Below are positions 30,201 through 36,015 of a DNA stretch of 41,356 bases, piece after piece. Numbering within the stretch: the first letter of the stretch is position 1; the number at the start of each line of letters is the position of its first letter. The translations under genes were made by a program, and so were the position numbers. The notes beneath the pieces were generated by a model that was given only the letters and a program-made list of their open reading frames with translations, searched no databases and was not told the origin of the DNA. Source of the DNA: a virus; IMG/VR virus record IMGVR_UViG_3300010354_000195, positions 1 through 41,356 of that record. One strand, written 5' to 3'.

Positions 30201-32388
30201 CTTTATCTTCAGTTTTATAATTGATAATATCTACACCATTAACTAGAAGACCGATCTTTCCAGGTTGAGTCTTTTCGTTAATACCATTTGTTAGATTTTG
30301 ACCTCTTAAGAATTTAACTAGATTTTTTTGTGGACTTATATAAAGACTCTTTTGACTTGCTAATACGAAAGTATGTTTTCCACCCACCCCAGTAGGTAAA
30401 GCATAGAACTCGACATAATCATCAATCTCAATAAAAGATCTTGATCTATACAAAGTGATCTTATTTGAGAAAACAGGATCAATCTTTACATAATACAAAC
30501 TACCAGCATCTAACCCCTCAATAGGTGTTGATTCTGGTAGGTAAATTACTTGGTCACCAGTTTTAAATGGCACCCCAGCTGGGAATGAGAGGATATGATA
30601 TAAAACTGTTTCGAGATTTAGACCCTGTAGTGAACTACCACCCTCGGCATCCAAAAGTGACGCTTGGGTTAGTTCTGTATCAATCTCATAAGCAGGTAGT
30701 GAATTGGAAGCAACATAAAAATAATCTTTATCTAGATAAACATTCTGTACATCAGAAGTTAATAAATTGTTTCCATATAATAAATCAACAGAAGATGATC
30801 TTGCGGTTTTTAATTGTCTTCTGATATCATAAGAAAAAGATGAATTTGGAGTAAATCCAATAATATTGTTTAATGTTATTTGATTGGTTGTCTTGCTGAT
30901 ATTTGCAATTAATGCATTATTAAATGCAATATTATTTGATCCTCTAAAGACAATATCAACAAGATCGTTTTCTCTTAAACTAGATTTATCTATTGGACTT
31001 GACAGTGTAAATGTCGCACCGTTTATTTCTGAAATTTGATATCTAGTGCTTGTATTGTAAACCCAAGAATTAGCAAATATTTCAGTAAAAGTTTTATTGG
31101 TGTCTGGATTTTTTATAGATTGCCCAATATTTTTTACTGTTATCTTTTCACCTTCATTAATCTGTTGATTTGTAGTCAGACTTGTAAAGTCTGATAGAAC
31201 ACCTGTTATTCTAACTTCTGAGACCTTTGTTGTATCGGCGTTTTCATAACCAAAGTAAATGTCATCAGATCTAATATCATCAGTAGTTGATATATTAAAT
31301 TGAATTCCACTACAACCAAGAAACTGGTTAATAGTTTTTTCGGAATAAGTAATAATATTATCACCAGAAATAATAGTACCAGACTCTGCAAATCCAATCG
31401 TTGAATCTACAGTAATGACTGAAGAACCAGCAGGTACATCACCAATTACTTTTGATTTTGGAGTAATTGTAAAACTACCCTGAATACTATCAGTATCACT
31501 AAATCCTAAGAAAAGATCAATTCTATAAAAAGTATCAAGTCCTCTACTCAATACCTCAACATTTGAAATAGATGCTTTTGTTTCTGGATCAGTTTTTTTA
31601 TGTAAGGTTTGACCAACAAGATTTAATGGGTTTCCACTAACTGCCTTACATATTGTAATTTCTCTTCTTAAATATTGTGCCGAAGAAGGTCTCAATAGTA
31701 AATCATCTAAATTTATTATTTTAGGAGTCTCACCAAAAAGAACATTAAATAAAATTCTGAATGATTCTTCAGTTCCTTTTGCTTGATAGAATGACTTGGA
31801 TTCTTTTATAAAATTACTAACATCTAAACCCTCAACAAACTCGACGTTTTCTAATCCTGGAGTAAGCGAGGTTTTTAATTTCTTATAGAACTCTCTAAGA
31901 AAACAAATGCTCAGGTTCTCAACTCTTGTTGAGGATGAATGACTAGCTGCTGAAGAAGTTGAGAAAATTAACTCTTCTTGATTTAAATCGGAATGGCAGC
32001 TTGTTATTCCAGAAAATCCACGAATACATCCAACGAAACTGTTTTGGGTAGATTCAGAATATGTGATGATTTCATCATTAATCTTTATTAAACCATTCTG
32101 AGGAGGAAATCCCTTAGTGCTTTCAACAAAGATCTCAGTATCTGATGTAGAAACATTAGAAGACAATAAAGTATAACCAGACATTGCTTCTGGTGTTAAA
32201 TTGTCAAGTCTCAAATATAAATCAAGATTTTCTGCAATATCAGAAGGTCCACCAGGGAAATCTTGTGACAGATAATACTGTTTTAAGAAATCAACCGTTT
32301 TTGGACTTTCTTGTAGTAAAAAATCTGGAAGTTGACTCTCGATTATTTGACCGACTTTAACTCTCGCATCAAATCCAGTTGTGATCAT
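18268..32388 (-). CDS. 7: Giant gp7-like baseplate wedge protein, 4706 aa
   Basis: The largest gene in the window. Its N-terminus (MITTGFDARVKVGQIIESQL, then ESPKTVDFLKQYYLSQDFPG) and the segment FIKESKSFYQAKGTEESFRI, together with the position between gp6 and gp8, identify it as gp7, the wedge initiator. T4 gp7 is 1032 aa, so this is over four times longer. Recognisable parts: the 'inDEiITY...RGFsG...H' module at about 75-145 and again later; many GxGY repeats; a YHYH-like domain at about 1216-1340 (IIGWAYDGNPIYGPYGY, LDVHNGRY, PEFPNGTYAYFVGI); a conserved YSIKSSKTYDQIIDSVNRLL segment near 2390; and tandem 'YxxxTGixTV' modules at about 3464-4130. It closes with FPFIQRRGYGLRDGGALRKI. The gp7 name rests mainly on position and N-terminus. 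Confidence 0.78.
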   Translation of the reverse strand: MITTGFDARVKVGQIIESQLPDFLLQESPKTVDFLKQYYLSQDFPGGPSDIAENLDLYLRLDNLTPEAMSGYTLLSSNVSTSDTEIFVESTKGFPPQNGLIKINDEIITYSESTQNSFVGCIRGFSGITSCHSDLNQEELIFSTSSAASHSSSTRVENLSICFLREFYKKLKTSLTPGLENVEFVEGLDVSNFIKESKSFYQAKGTEESFRILFNVLFGETPKIINLDDLLLRPSSAQYLRREITICKAVSGNPLNLVGQTLHKKTDPETKASISNVEVLSRGLDTFYRIDLFLGFSDTDSIQGSFTITPKSKVIGDVPAGSSVITVDSTIGFAESGTIISGDNIITYSEKTINQFLGCSGIQFNISTTDDIRSDDIYFGYENADTTKVSEVRITGVLSDFTSLTTNQQINEGEKITVKNIGQSIKNPDTNKTFTEIFANSWVYNTSTRYQISEINGATFTLSSPIDKSSLRENDLVDIVFRGSNNIAFNNALIANISKTTNQITLNNIIGFTPNSSFSYDIRRQLKTARSSSVDLLYGNNLLTSDVQNVYLDKDYFYVASNSLPAYEIDTELTQASLLDAEGGSSLQGLNLETVLYHILSFPAGVPFKTGDQVIYLPESTPIEGLDAGSLYYVKIDPVFSNKITLYRSRSFIEIDDYVEFYALPTGVGGKHTFVLASQKSLYISPQKNLVKFLRGQNLTNGINEKTQPGKIGLLVNGVDIINYKTEDKVYYGPIEKISLLNFGEGYDVINPPTVTIASPSSGVQAKVQPVVGGHVEKVFIDSQDFDINDIISVTLSGGNGSGCVLEPILEKRYREVSFDARTTDDSGGVDVDYETISFLTNHNFTNGQKIIYSSNGNDSLGIGTYFGGNFDQSLTLVSGSSYIVSVVNNRTIQLYPRFNDYISGINTIGFTTIGAGGVHKFRTFDSQTTLKEVKVTNPGSGYQNRQLYVKPEKVVLTQDWINFDNHNFNDGDLVEYHADGTPISGLSTSNNYYILKVDSDRFRLADAGIGASITSNYRRRKFVSLQSQGDQYHLFKYPNISLQINVSYGSSLTGIITATPVVRGEIIDAYLYENGSGYGSETINLHKKPKITIKSGKNAELKVFLTSGVITKVEVLAAGEEYNAAPDLVVQGSGTGAVLRANVSSGKITDVVVINGGVNYDENTTVKVVPPGKNALIDLSVRSLTINSQFRFGSELVEDTINTINGLGYGWVGYSTSYGSNEFGDSGDKHSPIIGWAYDGNPIYGPYGYSDPEDSDSSVRLVRSSYVEDSAAIFDRPSSFDPGYFVEDYRYASNQDLDVHNGRYSVTPEFPNGTYAYFVGIKTDSLNNLVPTFPYFIGDTYRSKVIDDNFLNLNQSFDFNTSNLIRNTFPYKVNDPLASCEFLYESNEITNQSLVVDSTTSGYINSYEVLESGDGYEMGDLLVFDDSGTEGTGLNAVVSSLTGKNIVNIASTTTVYENVVFTWKDKSSVRAHLTKFHEFYGFDNIISVSGLSTYVPKLTGSHTVGITSDYVNVVKEISVNPTSGIVTDIYVSRVPSSISVGSSLGIGTEFFSVLNIFSDRNILRVKRGVTGSAHTTGTKIYIKSNKIDIPISNDYFDSEYNEPVYFNPVLSVGIGSTASNVESINYPVGDFSRPISVQTQSIYIPNHPFKTNQAVVLAKPSVATTSISVGSTEISPNFGIPSAESQVLYVINKSKDFIGLATEVGLTTTGGVFFFDNGENSYEYSLTPVKNSVIGNIIDNKTVVSLSTSHTLKLGDSVTLSVKPEGTQGIGNSDYVYLKYNSNYDKILVNPIGFGSASVDSFANTITLPLHGLQTGNKVFYDANDLIVSGLETGSYYVYRIDDNKINLCETLNDLKSNPIITVGFANTGGSSQELSLINPPLTPYKNNNLKFDTSDSSLVGFKLQFFTDSQLSNEFVSVGTTDQFNITKTGIFGTSGSNVTIDYSNNIPSKLFYSLEKSGFISTSDTTVTDYSQIRYIDSVYSGTYAISGVGNTTFDIALRTRPESDSYTFNEGDLEYTTTSRSSTGGVDKVDIVFGGFGYKKIPSFVEIRSVNGTNANISISGVDIGNVREFRILNQGFEYASDKTLRPEALVSPIVNLVDNNEIVSVGVNFGGRNYTSPPELVIFNPVTKTVINSGFLKANTYSSSISNVEVVDVPKGLNSVLHEIYTVQNSNGVGISSVITSGVGIVTAFLTTPFLGFSTAPFTEGDQIFVENITLERPGTGFNSRDYDFTFFRVSSFENTIPAKLEYSISEVAVGNPGLAKTEQFSFASITKKVDYPTFTPIQQRSDFVIGEQVSIRLGTNDFIETDLVVTDFRSNTVKLFGEYELSVGDIIRGSLSGTEATVNSGTTNLGRFETSYSLTKNFGWLDDVGKLDEDYQVIPDNDYYQNLAYSIKSSKTYDQIIDSVNRLLHPSGLKNFADTQVSSASSLSVQSSDIDNIAIFDLIDEKRVDAIYNVDLVFDQDIIKSDGKTYSKFVKFKNKKLSDYIECRTNRVLSIDNIGPQFSNANTAEQGFTDLYTYIEPFARFLIQIKNTKTRETQLTELIVLYTDSDVLIEGIKDANVFSIEKGTLSSNGDQRPVADLQGNVDQFDNLTLRIFPESIFTDDYDIKILLNQYNTTISGISSALSIGSVNLYAESDQALGINTTTIFQVDANTTQSFFGSVHILDLDNNEQNYYEVYVSHDGVDAYQSEFIVDNNKYSTEVSSISIGSFTSYIESGVLKLDFANNRTSTQQIRSRIIGFGTFVSKSVGLGTYRFALEGQENERSARYVTNLTESVGGSSTSYVGFSSNLITSVKSYVNVSIGETKALHQLMVMHDGRDIYTLQGPFLSIGSTTGIGTFGGEYQGDRLELKFYPDPGITGTYEIISFNEQLYTEIDAANIPPDLINGPITEKVFLGEFNGSQGDRINRLDFGLSHEGTPIFSKLFNPSLPEVLNTETGVFTVKNHFFSPSENVEYTPQSTFIGLPAVPIGIGETLVGGTTFVGDLIAGFSTITGVSTSSGLTPGQSVIGFGVPSGSTIVSVGETYRYFIGNVSTGSTVITGIANTAVLTVGSGIYSGNGTSIGSIVAVGVGSITASTTVAAGTGVTYYSDTLSIGVSLSTVSVGSSFRVTYTSGIATDVCPSNVYVIKLDNDRFKITGTQNSGIGFTFTSRGSGNAHKFTMAKRLEKSLIVVDNVIQYPLAYTPINYSLVNNSGQVSLASTIFSISGISSIRINDVLKVGNEFMKIVNFGTGPSETGPISGVGTYLLMNVERGFSGSISTNHPDGTEARVYRGGYNIEDSTLYFTQAPLGSGFARLDNSNLLKAYSSFDGRVYLRKDYATNKVYDDISDSFTGIGETYVLTSLGEDTTGIEPGNSILFNNQLFQIPTTENNSGNNYELQETGGKTEVIYSGITSSDGSKVKSLVDYNQNQLPRGGIIISLGSTSGLGYAIPEGASVGVKTGPSGEITEIIGYATTASYNSFTGFTYSHVTGIATITTSDAHGFVYGDQISIRNLKLECPDGYAGITPNVAISTVAYNKTTGIMTVTTASPHYLATGVNLRLRNLNFNCSGPSGITTTIFPDGTRGYIFTTNKIINSTSFETNVGISTITHNYLGGGTVEVGITTDIFPDERGIPYTVSNFDYHKTTGVSTITFNYDHNFTVSDTIKLKNIVFDCPIGAGATIGITSVTYDNVTGIMTVSTDWNHLLSPGNTIRLFDLNFSCDSSGYGTTTIFPDGTQGYYFPVNTVGFPTQFTTNVGTSTISHYYVEGGYVQVGITTSVFPDAISTGNPGGDANYQIVSIPSSNSIVVNVGPSTITHNYVGDGYAYAKKRVGPYRVRTIIDDNTFQADLYKVGFAHTYVSGGEVSKYYNFGIGAGYRGGEVSIAITSPTGYGAEVTAFTGIGGTLGFTINNAGSGYAFTNTYVSVPEPSYENLNIVGVSRVGIGSTSETGIGALITVEIDAAQGEYGGTIAITTANYNKTTGILTVTTDSVHNLIAGNHVQLYDLKFDCPIGVGATIGITSVTYDNVTGIMTVSTAWDHLQLSGRTIRLFDLNFSCDSSGYGTTTLFPDGSQGYYFPVNSVGFATEFTTNVGTSTISHYYVEGGYVQVGITTNIFPDGTRGSEYSVSSVVDPNTFVVNTGVSTITHNYVSGGYIQPIGIGTGTGEVRNFKIVRPGYAFQIGDVFTAVGLVTAKGYAQPIAPFELTVLSTYTDNFAAWQFGELDFIDSIKPLQNGSRVRFPLLYKGQLLSFEKDRNDPDSSQIDLDTVLLIFINGVPQTPKVAYTFDGGTSFTFTSPPSAESEIAIFFYRGTRNSDSVFVNVNETIKKGDDIEITPNNDIRTTVGQEPRVVYEVAAADKLETNLYAGAGINDSDPKPLIWTKQKTDKYISGDIVYKSRDILETQVFPTARIIKNVGLDETELFIDNPGLFTYEEDRPTSTLSVAAFDALIITSSEDPVAAKITAAVSAGGTIQSLSVQSGGSGYTGSTVNIAIAAPKSIGVGVGTTATATATIVNGEIVSATVVNPGFGYVNPPNVIAPVSSLTYENITSINDLFGFSGIVTGITTTTGTGGHPLALKFFLNADVSFAPLLQGYPISIFDTNVGSGATSVDSDDSSVVGIGTTYLDNIYYIHSIDFAGGNAEIVTNIASGSPVSGISTVGTGLTNVGRFGWGRLTGFERSSSQIAIAVTGFTVNPGLTTFPFIQRRGYGLRDGGALRKILQ
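20080..20376 (-). repeat. 99-residue module in gp7-like protein, copy 2
   Basis: Encodes ITSVTYDNVTGIMTVSTAWD through YVQVGITTNIFPD. By direct comparison about 86 of 99 residues equal the copy at 21085-21381. At the DNA level the two copies differ mainly at third codon positions. Shorter relatives of the same module (YNKTTGIMTVTT, YHKTTGVSTITF, YSHVTGIATITT, YNKTTGILTVTT) occupy most of 19950-22000. Confidence 0.85.
21085..21381 (-). repeat. 99-residue module in gp7-like protein, copy 1
   Basis: Encodes ITSVTYDNVTGIMTVSTDWN through YVQVGITTSVFPD. It is the closest partner of the copy at 20080-20376; 13 residues differ, four of them clustered at positions 23-27. It lies in a run of related modules with a 'CP.G.gatIGITSVTYD' lead-in and a 'STI(S/T)H.Yv.GG.v.VGITT' end. 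Confidence 0.85.
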
Positions 32389-32389
32389 A

Positions 32390-34285
32390 TTATCTCCTCG
32401 TTAATTCTCCGTTTGAATAGCTTGATGTAACTTTAAAACCAACACCTGATATTTGTTCACCAGAAGATATTGTATCTCTTACCATATTTATCTTACTACT
32501 GGAGACATCTAGTGAGAGATATAAGTCTTTTAATCCAACAACATCATTGGATTCTGGGTATGCCTGAATTTGAATAATGTTATTATCCAATGCTGTTGTT
32601 CTAATCTGAACTGGTCCTATAAGAATTTCCCCAGTTGTATAATTAACAGTTCCTACCTTACTGTTTACAACTCTATAATCTCTTGTACCCTCATCCAATG
32701 TCACAATAGAAATTATTCCAGATCCATTAGTCCCTGGAGTATCGGTGAAGTAACATGTATTATTTTCACCAAAAATAGTAAATCCAGTACTCTTAATATT
32801 CAGACCTTTTGTATTAACATGGAATTGATTTCCAAAACATAATTCATATTGTGCTGTTTTATTAATCTGAGCATTTAAATTTCTTCTAAGAATTACTTTT
32901 GTAATGTTAGAAGTTATAGCAGAATCTGAATTATCAATTAACTGTAGTAGTTTGCTATATTTAAATCTTCCACCAAACTTATTAAGATCTACAGATCTTG
33001 AATAAGAGTTTACTACATTAAATATTCCAGATTTTAAATTATCTACATTAGTTACTTGAGATGAATTATAGTAAATATAACTATCAATCTCAACATATAG
33101 AATTTTAAGGTCAACTAACTCTTGTTTGATACCTACCAGAGAATATCCAGAAAGTTTATTTAATATCTGTTGCTTATCAAAGTCAGAAACAAAATCACCA
33201 TTTTTTGGTTTGATACTTATTAAAACCTTTCCATATTGTGGAGGAACTAACTCCTCACCACCAACAACAGATACTGACTCTGTATTTGGATATATTGATT
33301 GTATTACAGATTCATAGTCTCTAGCAGTTACTGCTCTGTATTGTGATGAATATAATCTTGGTGCGAAATATTTAATCGAATCAAGAGACTCAATTTCACC
33401 ACCACCCTGTGCATTTCTAACTGTATTAACCGTAACTGGACCAGTTGGAATAACTAATTCACCAACTGCACCTCGAACCGTTCCTGCATAATCAAATACA
33501 CTAGGACCATTTCCATCTTCACCATCAGTGATAATGTATGATGCTGTTATAATTGCCCCATTCTCAAGTTTTTTGCCGAAAAATCCGTCACCAAATAATA
33601 ATTCATACTTCTCATCCTTAATCTCTTGGATTAAATAAGTTTCTGAATTTGCAGTAATGTTTAAGATATTATCTATTTTTTGATATTCTTTTCCTTGTCC
33701 ACCATCAGATAGACCTTTTACACGAACAAGTATTGTTGATGAGTCAATAAATGAGTTGTCAAGAACAAATCTTTGATCTAGGGAACCATTGTTAACAAAT
33801 TCCTTTTTTAGATATGTTCCTTGATATATCTCTATAGGATCTGTTGCTGTACCAAAAGTGGCGACTCCATTCACAATTGTTGTTGTGATTGGTTCTGGTA
33901 TCGAAAAAATATAAGAACTATCGTTTGTATTGCCAACACAAACTAATCCAGCATCCAGTGTTAGAGTTGCTGAGGATGATGAAGTTGGAATACTAAAATA
34001 AACTTGTGCCTTTGCTGCTGTTCTTGAGCGAGGTACATAACCAACATTTCTTGCTAATGAAACGACGTTCTCACGAATGCTCGCAGAATCCAAGAACGCT
34101 TCATTCGCAACCATGTTGGTGTTGAATGCAGTGATATATGTATTATACGCTAAGGTATCAATCAAGACAGAGAAGTTAGATCCCTCAAAGTCAAAATCAG
34201 TAAAATTGGAATTTGCCCTGAGATAATCTTTAATCGATGTCTTTATCTGATCAAAGTCTAGATTTGTAAATTTTGTAAAAGGCAT
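32390..34285 (-). CDS. 6: Baseplate wedge protein gp6
   Basis: Gp6 joins neighbouring wedges into the iris-like ring of the baseplate. At 631 aa it is near the T4 length (660 aa). The start MPFTKFTNLDFDQIKTSIKD, then FTDFDFEGSNFSVLIDTLAY and NEAFLDSASIRENVVSLARN, is the conserved gp6/J-like N-terminus. Further on are LFGDGFFGKKLENGAIITAS, NAQGGGEIESLDSIKYFAPR and AVTARDYESVIQSIYPNTES, all typical of baseplate J-like wedge proteins. It starts one base after the gp25 stop, and the gp7-like gene begins one base after it, giving the T4 order 25-6-7-8. No unusual insert is visible, in contrast with its neighbours. Confidence 0.93.
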   Translation of the reverse strand: MPFTKFTNLDFDQIKTSIKDYLRANSNFTDFDFEGSNFSVLIDTLAYNTYITAFNTNMVANEAFLDSASIRENVVSLARNVGYVPRSRTAAKAQVYFSIPTSSSSATLTLDAGLVCVGNTNDSSYIFSIPEPITTTIVNGVATFGTATDPIEIYQGTYLKKEFVNNGSLDQRFVLDNSFIDSSTILVRVKGLSDGGQGKEYQKIDNILNITANSETYLIQEIKDEKYELLFGDGFFGKKLENGAIITASYIITDGEDGNGPSVFDYAGTVRGAVGELVIPTGPVTVNTVRNAQGGGEIESLDSIKYFAPRLYSSQYRAVTARDYESVIQSIYPNTESVSVVGGEELVPPQYGKVLISIKPKNGDFVSDFDKQQILNKLSGYSLVGIKQELVDLKILYVEIDSYIYYNSSQVTNVDNLKSGIFNVVNSYSRSVDLNKFGGRFKYSKLLQLIDNSDSAITSNITKVILRRNLNAQINKTAQYELCFGNQFHVNTKGLNIKSTGFTIFGENNTCYFTDTPGTNGSGIISIVTLDEGTRDYRVVNSKVGTVNYTTGEILIGPVQIRTTALDNNIIQIQAYPESNDVVGLKDLYLSLDVSSSKINMVRDTISSGEQISGVGFKVTSSYSNGELTRR

Positions 34286-34286
34286 T

Positions 34287-34688
34287 TTATCTGGTTGCCT
34301 CTAGTATGAATGTGAATTGTTGTGCTGGAGTTTCTTGACCAATAATCTCAAATGATATATCAACTTCAAAAGTATTCGAATCTGGATCTGGATTTACCTC
34401 AACATCTAATCCTGTAATTCTTGGTTCATAGTTTCTAATTGATGTGATAATTTGCTCTCTAACAACAGATGCAGTAGCAAAATCAACAAAATCAAATAAA
34501 GAACTTGTAATTTCAGATCCAAGATTCGAATTAAAAAATCTTTCAGTTGGAATTGTTTGCACTAAATTTCTAACCGAACGAAGAATTGCCCGCTCATTTA
34601 CAAGAGCTGGTAAGTCTTTTGTGACAGGATGGGGTTCGAAAGATAAACTAATATCCTTAAATCCCCTTGACGTCCTTTGAACGGGCAT
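34287..34688 (-). CDS. 25: Baseplate wedge protein gp25
   Basis: A 133-aa protein, nearly the same length as T4 gp25 (132 aa), a conserved wedge-sheath link related to TssE of type VI secretion. The start MPVQRTSRGFKDISLSFEPH, the middle NERAILRSVRNLVQTIPTER with FFNSNLGSEITSSLF, and the conserved EPR motif in IRNYEPRITGLDVEV identify it. It is the first gene of the wedge operon: a CATAAATA late promoter lies just upstream and gp6 starts one base after its stop. Confidence 0.93.
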   Translation of the reverse strand: MPVQRTSRGFKDISLSFEPHPVTKDLPALVNERAILRSVRNLVQTIPTERFFNSNLGSEITSSLFDFVDFATASVVREQIITSIRNYEPRITGLDVEVNPDPDSNTFEVDISFEIIGQETPAQQFTFILEATR

Positions 34689-34712
34689 TTAAATGCTATA
34701 AATTTCTGATTT

Positions 34713-34720
34713 TATTTATG
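34713..34720 (-). promoter_or_regulatory. T4-type late promoter, CATAAATA
   Basis: On the minus strand CATAAATA ends 25 bases before the gp25 ATG, in the gap after the 86-aa gene. It is the same octamer as before gp8. It would drive gp25, gp6 and the giant gp7-like gene. Confidence 0.75.
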
Positions 34721-34721
34721 T

Positions 34722-34982
34722 CTACTTCCATGAAGAACCGTATGTTGGTTCAGTTCCATACTCCCAATCATCATAATCTTCATCGTTACGAATTTTCTCA
34801 TGAATCTTAGTTTGTTCAGTTAAATTATGTTTTTTTGTGGGAATTTCATCGTGCATAATTTCTTGTATCACTTGTTTCTTATTATTTTCATTTAGTGCTT
34901 GATAATCCGTGATGAGACTATCTGTACCCCACATTTGGTACATGTATTCACGATCTCTATCAGGATTAGGATTGTTTGCCAT
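34722..34982 (-). CDS. Hypothetical acidic protein, 86 aa
   Basis: Starts MANNPNPDRDREYMYQMWGT and ends TYGSSWK. It is rich in D, E, N and K, looks largely helical in the middle (NNKKQVIQEIMHDEI) and has an acidic stretch NDEDYDDWEYG near the end. A good ribosome site, GGAG, lies eight bases before the ATG. It stands between speD and gp25 and is separated from gp25 by a late promoter. No domain or family is recognised. Confidence 0.68.
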   Translation of the reverse strand: MANNPNPDRDREYMYQMWGTDSLITDYQALNENNKKQVIQEIMHDEIPTKKHNLTEQTKIHEKIRNDEDYDDWEYGTEPTYGSSWK

Positions 34983-35043
34983 CTGTTTTCTCCAAAAGGG
35001 TTAAACAGAACTTTTAGAGGGGTTGCTATCCCTTGAGGCGCCT

Positions 35044-35370
35044 CTATCTGTATATCTCTCTGATATTATAATTCGTTGAATTAAAGTGCTTGAGCATTTC
35101 TATGGCGATTAGTTTTGGATTTCCTTCACCACAAGTGTAGACATCTATCGCAATGCACCCATTTTCTGGCCAAGTATGACAAGAAACATGACTTTCTGCA
35201 AGTGCTATTACGACTGTACACCCTTGTGGCATAAAACAATGTGAAAATACGTTCAGAACGGTCATATTAGCACGTTCTATACCACGTAACATTATATTTT
35301 GAAGCGATTGCACATCATTAAGCGCCTCAAAATCAACGTCATACACCTCTAGAAGGAGGTGCTTACCCAT
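35044..35370 (-). CDS. speD: S-adenosylmethionine decarboxylase proenzyme
   Basis: The enzyme removes CO2 from S-adenosylmethionine to supply aminopropyl groups for spermidine synthesis. It cuts itself to create a pyruvoyl cofactor. The cleavage motif ALAESHVSCHTWPENG is present. With the start at 35370 (MGKHLLLEVY), Glu59-Ser60 is the cleavage site, His65 and Cys80 (in VYTCGEG) match the processing and proton-donor residues of the T. maritima enzyme (His68, Cys83), and Thr52 stands where that enzyme has Ser55. At 108 aa it lacks most of the C-terminal tail. A longer TTG start at 35385 is possible; ATG is preferred because MGKHL matches family starts. SpeD is a known auxiliary metabolic gene of cyanomyoviruses. 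Confidence 0.9.
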   Translation of the reverse strand: MGKHLLLEVYDVDFEALNDVQSLQNIMLRGIERANMTVLNVFSHCFMPQGCTVVIALAESHVSCHTWPENGCIAIDVYTCGEGNPKLIAIEMLKHFNSTNYNIREIYR

Positions 35371-35405
35371 AGAAAACTGTTCCAATGCACGAATTCACAA
35401 AAAAA

Positions 35406-35861
35406 CTATTTATTTCTAATTTTTTGGACCATTTCATAGTCCTCTTCGAGTATTTTCTTTAAATACTCATCATCCCATAGATCATAATACTCTGTTTTTG
35501 CCAAGATTTGGCGCATTTTAGACAAAAACTTAGCATCTTGATACAAAATTAAGTTATATAACCCATTATTTGTCTGAACACCGTTAATAAAACTAGGTTT
35601 ATCCCGAAAATCATCAAAAAATTTGTATTTTGGGTATTTTTGATTGAGTTCTTGGATCTTTTGATAACAATAATCAATATCAATATCATTCTCAATGACA
35701 AAAATAACGACACCAAACTCTTCGTCAAGAGGTTTGATGTCGTCTATGGATGATTTTACTATTTTATAGGTATTTGCTTTTGCGAAGGGGCATATTGAGA
35801 AACCCTTAAGGTCTGGATGCGATTGTTTAACTTTCTCAATCCATTCCTCAAGGTCTTTCAT
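35406..35861 (-). CDS. Hypothetical protein, 151 aa
   Basis: Starts MKDLEEWIEKVKQSHPDLKG and contains FSICPFAKANTYK. It continues with alternating strands and helices (GVVIFVIENDIDIDYCYQKI, then FFDDFRDKPSFINGVQTNNG) and a charged C-terminal helix. The short CPFA motif resembles part of the DUF1415 family, but the match is too small to rely on. The ATG directly follows the stop of the upstream 50-aa gene (TGAATG), so the two are probably coupled. No function is assigned. Confidence 0.75.
   Translation of the reverse strand: MKDLEEWIEKVKQSHPDLKGFSICPFAKANTYKIVKSSIDDIKPLDEEFGVVIFVIENDIDIDYCYQKIQELNQKYPKYKFFDDFRDKPSFINGVQTNNGLYNLILYQDAKFLSKMRQILAKTEYYDLWDDEYLKKILEEDYEMVQKIRNK
35407..35414 (-). 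promoter_or_regulatory. Possible late promoter, AATAAATA, before speD
   Basis: On the minus strand AATAAATA overlaps the last codons of the 151-aa gene and lies 36 bases before the preferred speD ATG. It fits NATAAATA but is inside coding sequence and AT-rich DNA, so chance is a real possibility. If real, speD would be transcribed late with the structural genes. Confidence 0.4.
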
Positions 35862-36014
35862 TCACCCTTTACCCTGTCCCCTATACTTTTTACGCGCTTT
35901 ATTACGAGACGTAGCGGCGTATTTGGTTCCCATTCCATCTCCCTGACGAGACTTTTTCGGTTTACCAGGGATATAACCGCTCTTATTCAGACCAACTTTA
36001 GATTTCACAGCCAT
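35862..36014 (-). CDS. Small basic protein, 50 aa
   Basis: Starts MAVKSKVGLNKSGYIPGKPK and ends ARKKYRGQGKG. About one third of the residues are Lys or Arg, so binding to nucleic acid is plausible (inference). The TGA is immediately followed by the ATG of the 151-aa gene, and the upstream 55-aa gene stops one base before its start, so it is in a tight operon. I recall similar short basic proteins in T4-like cyanophages, annotated only as hypothetical. Confidence 0.75.
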   Translation of the reverse strand: MAVKSKVGLNKSGYIPGKPKKSRQGDGMGTKYAATSRNKARKKYRGQGKG

Positions 36015-36015
36015 T

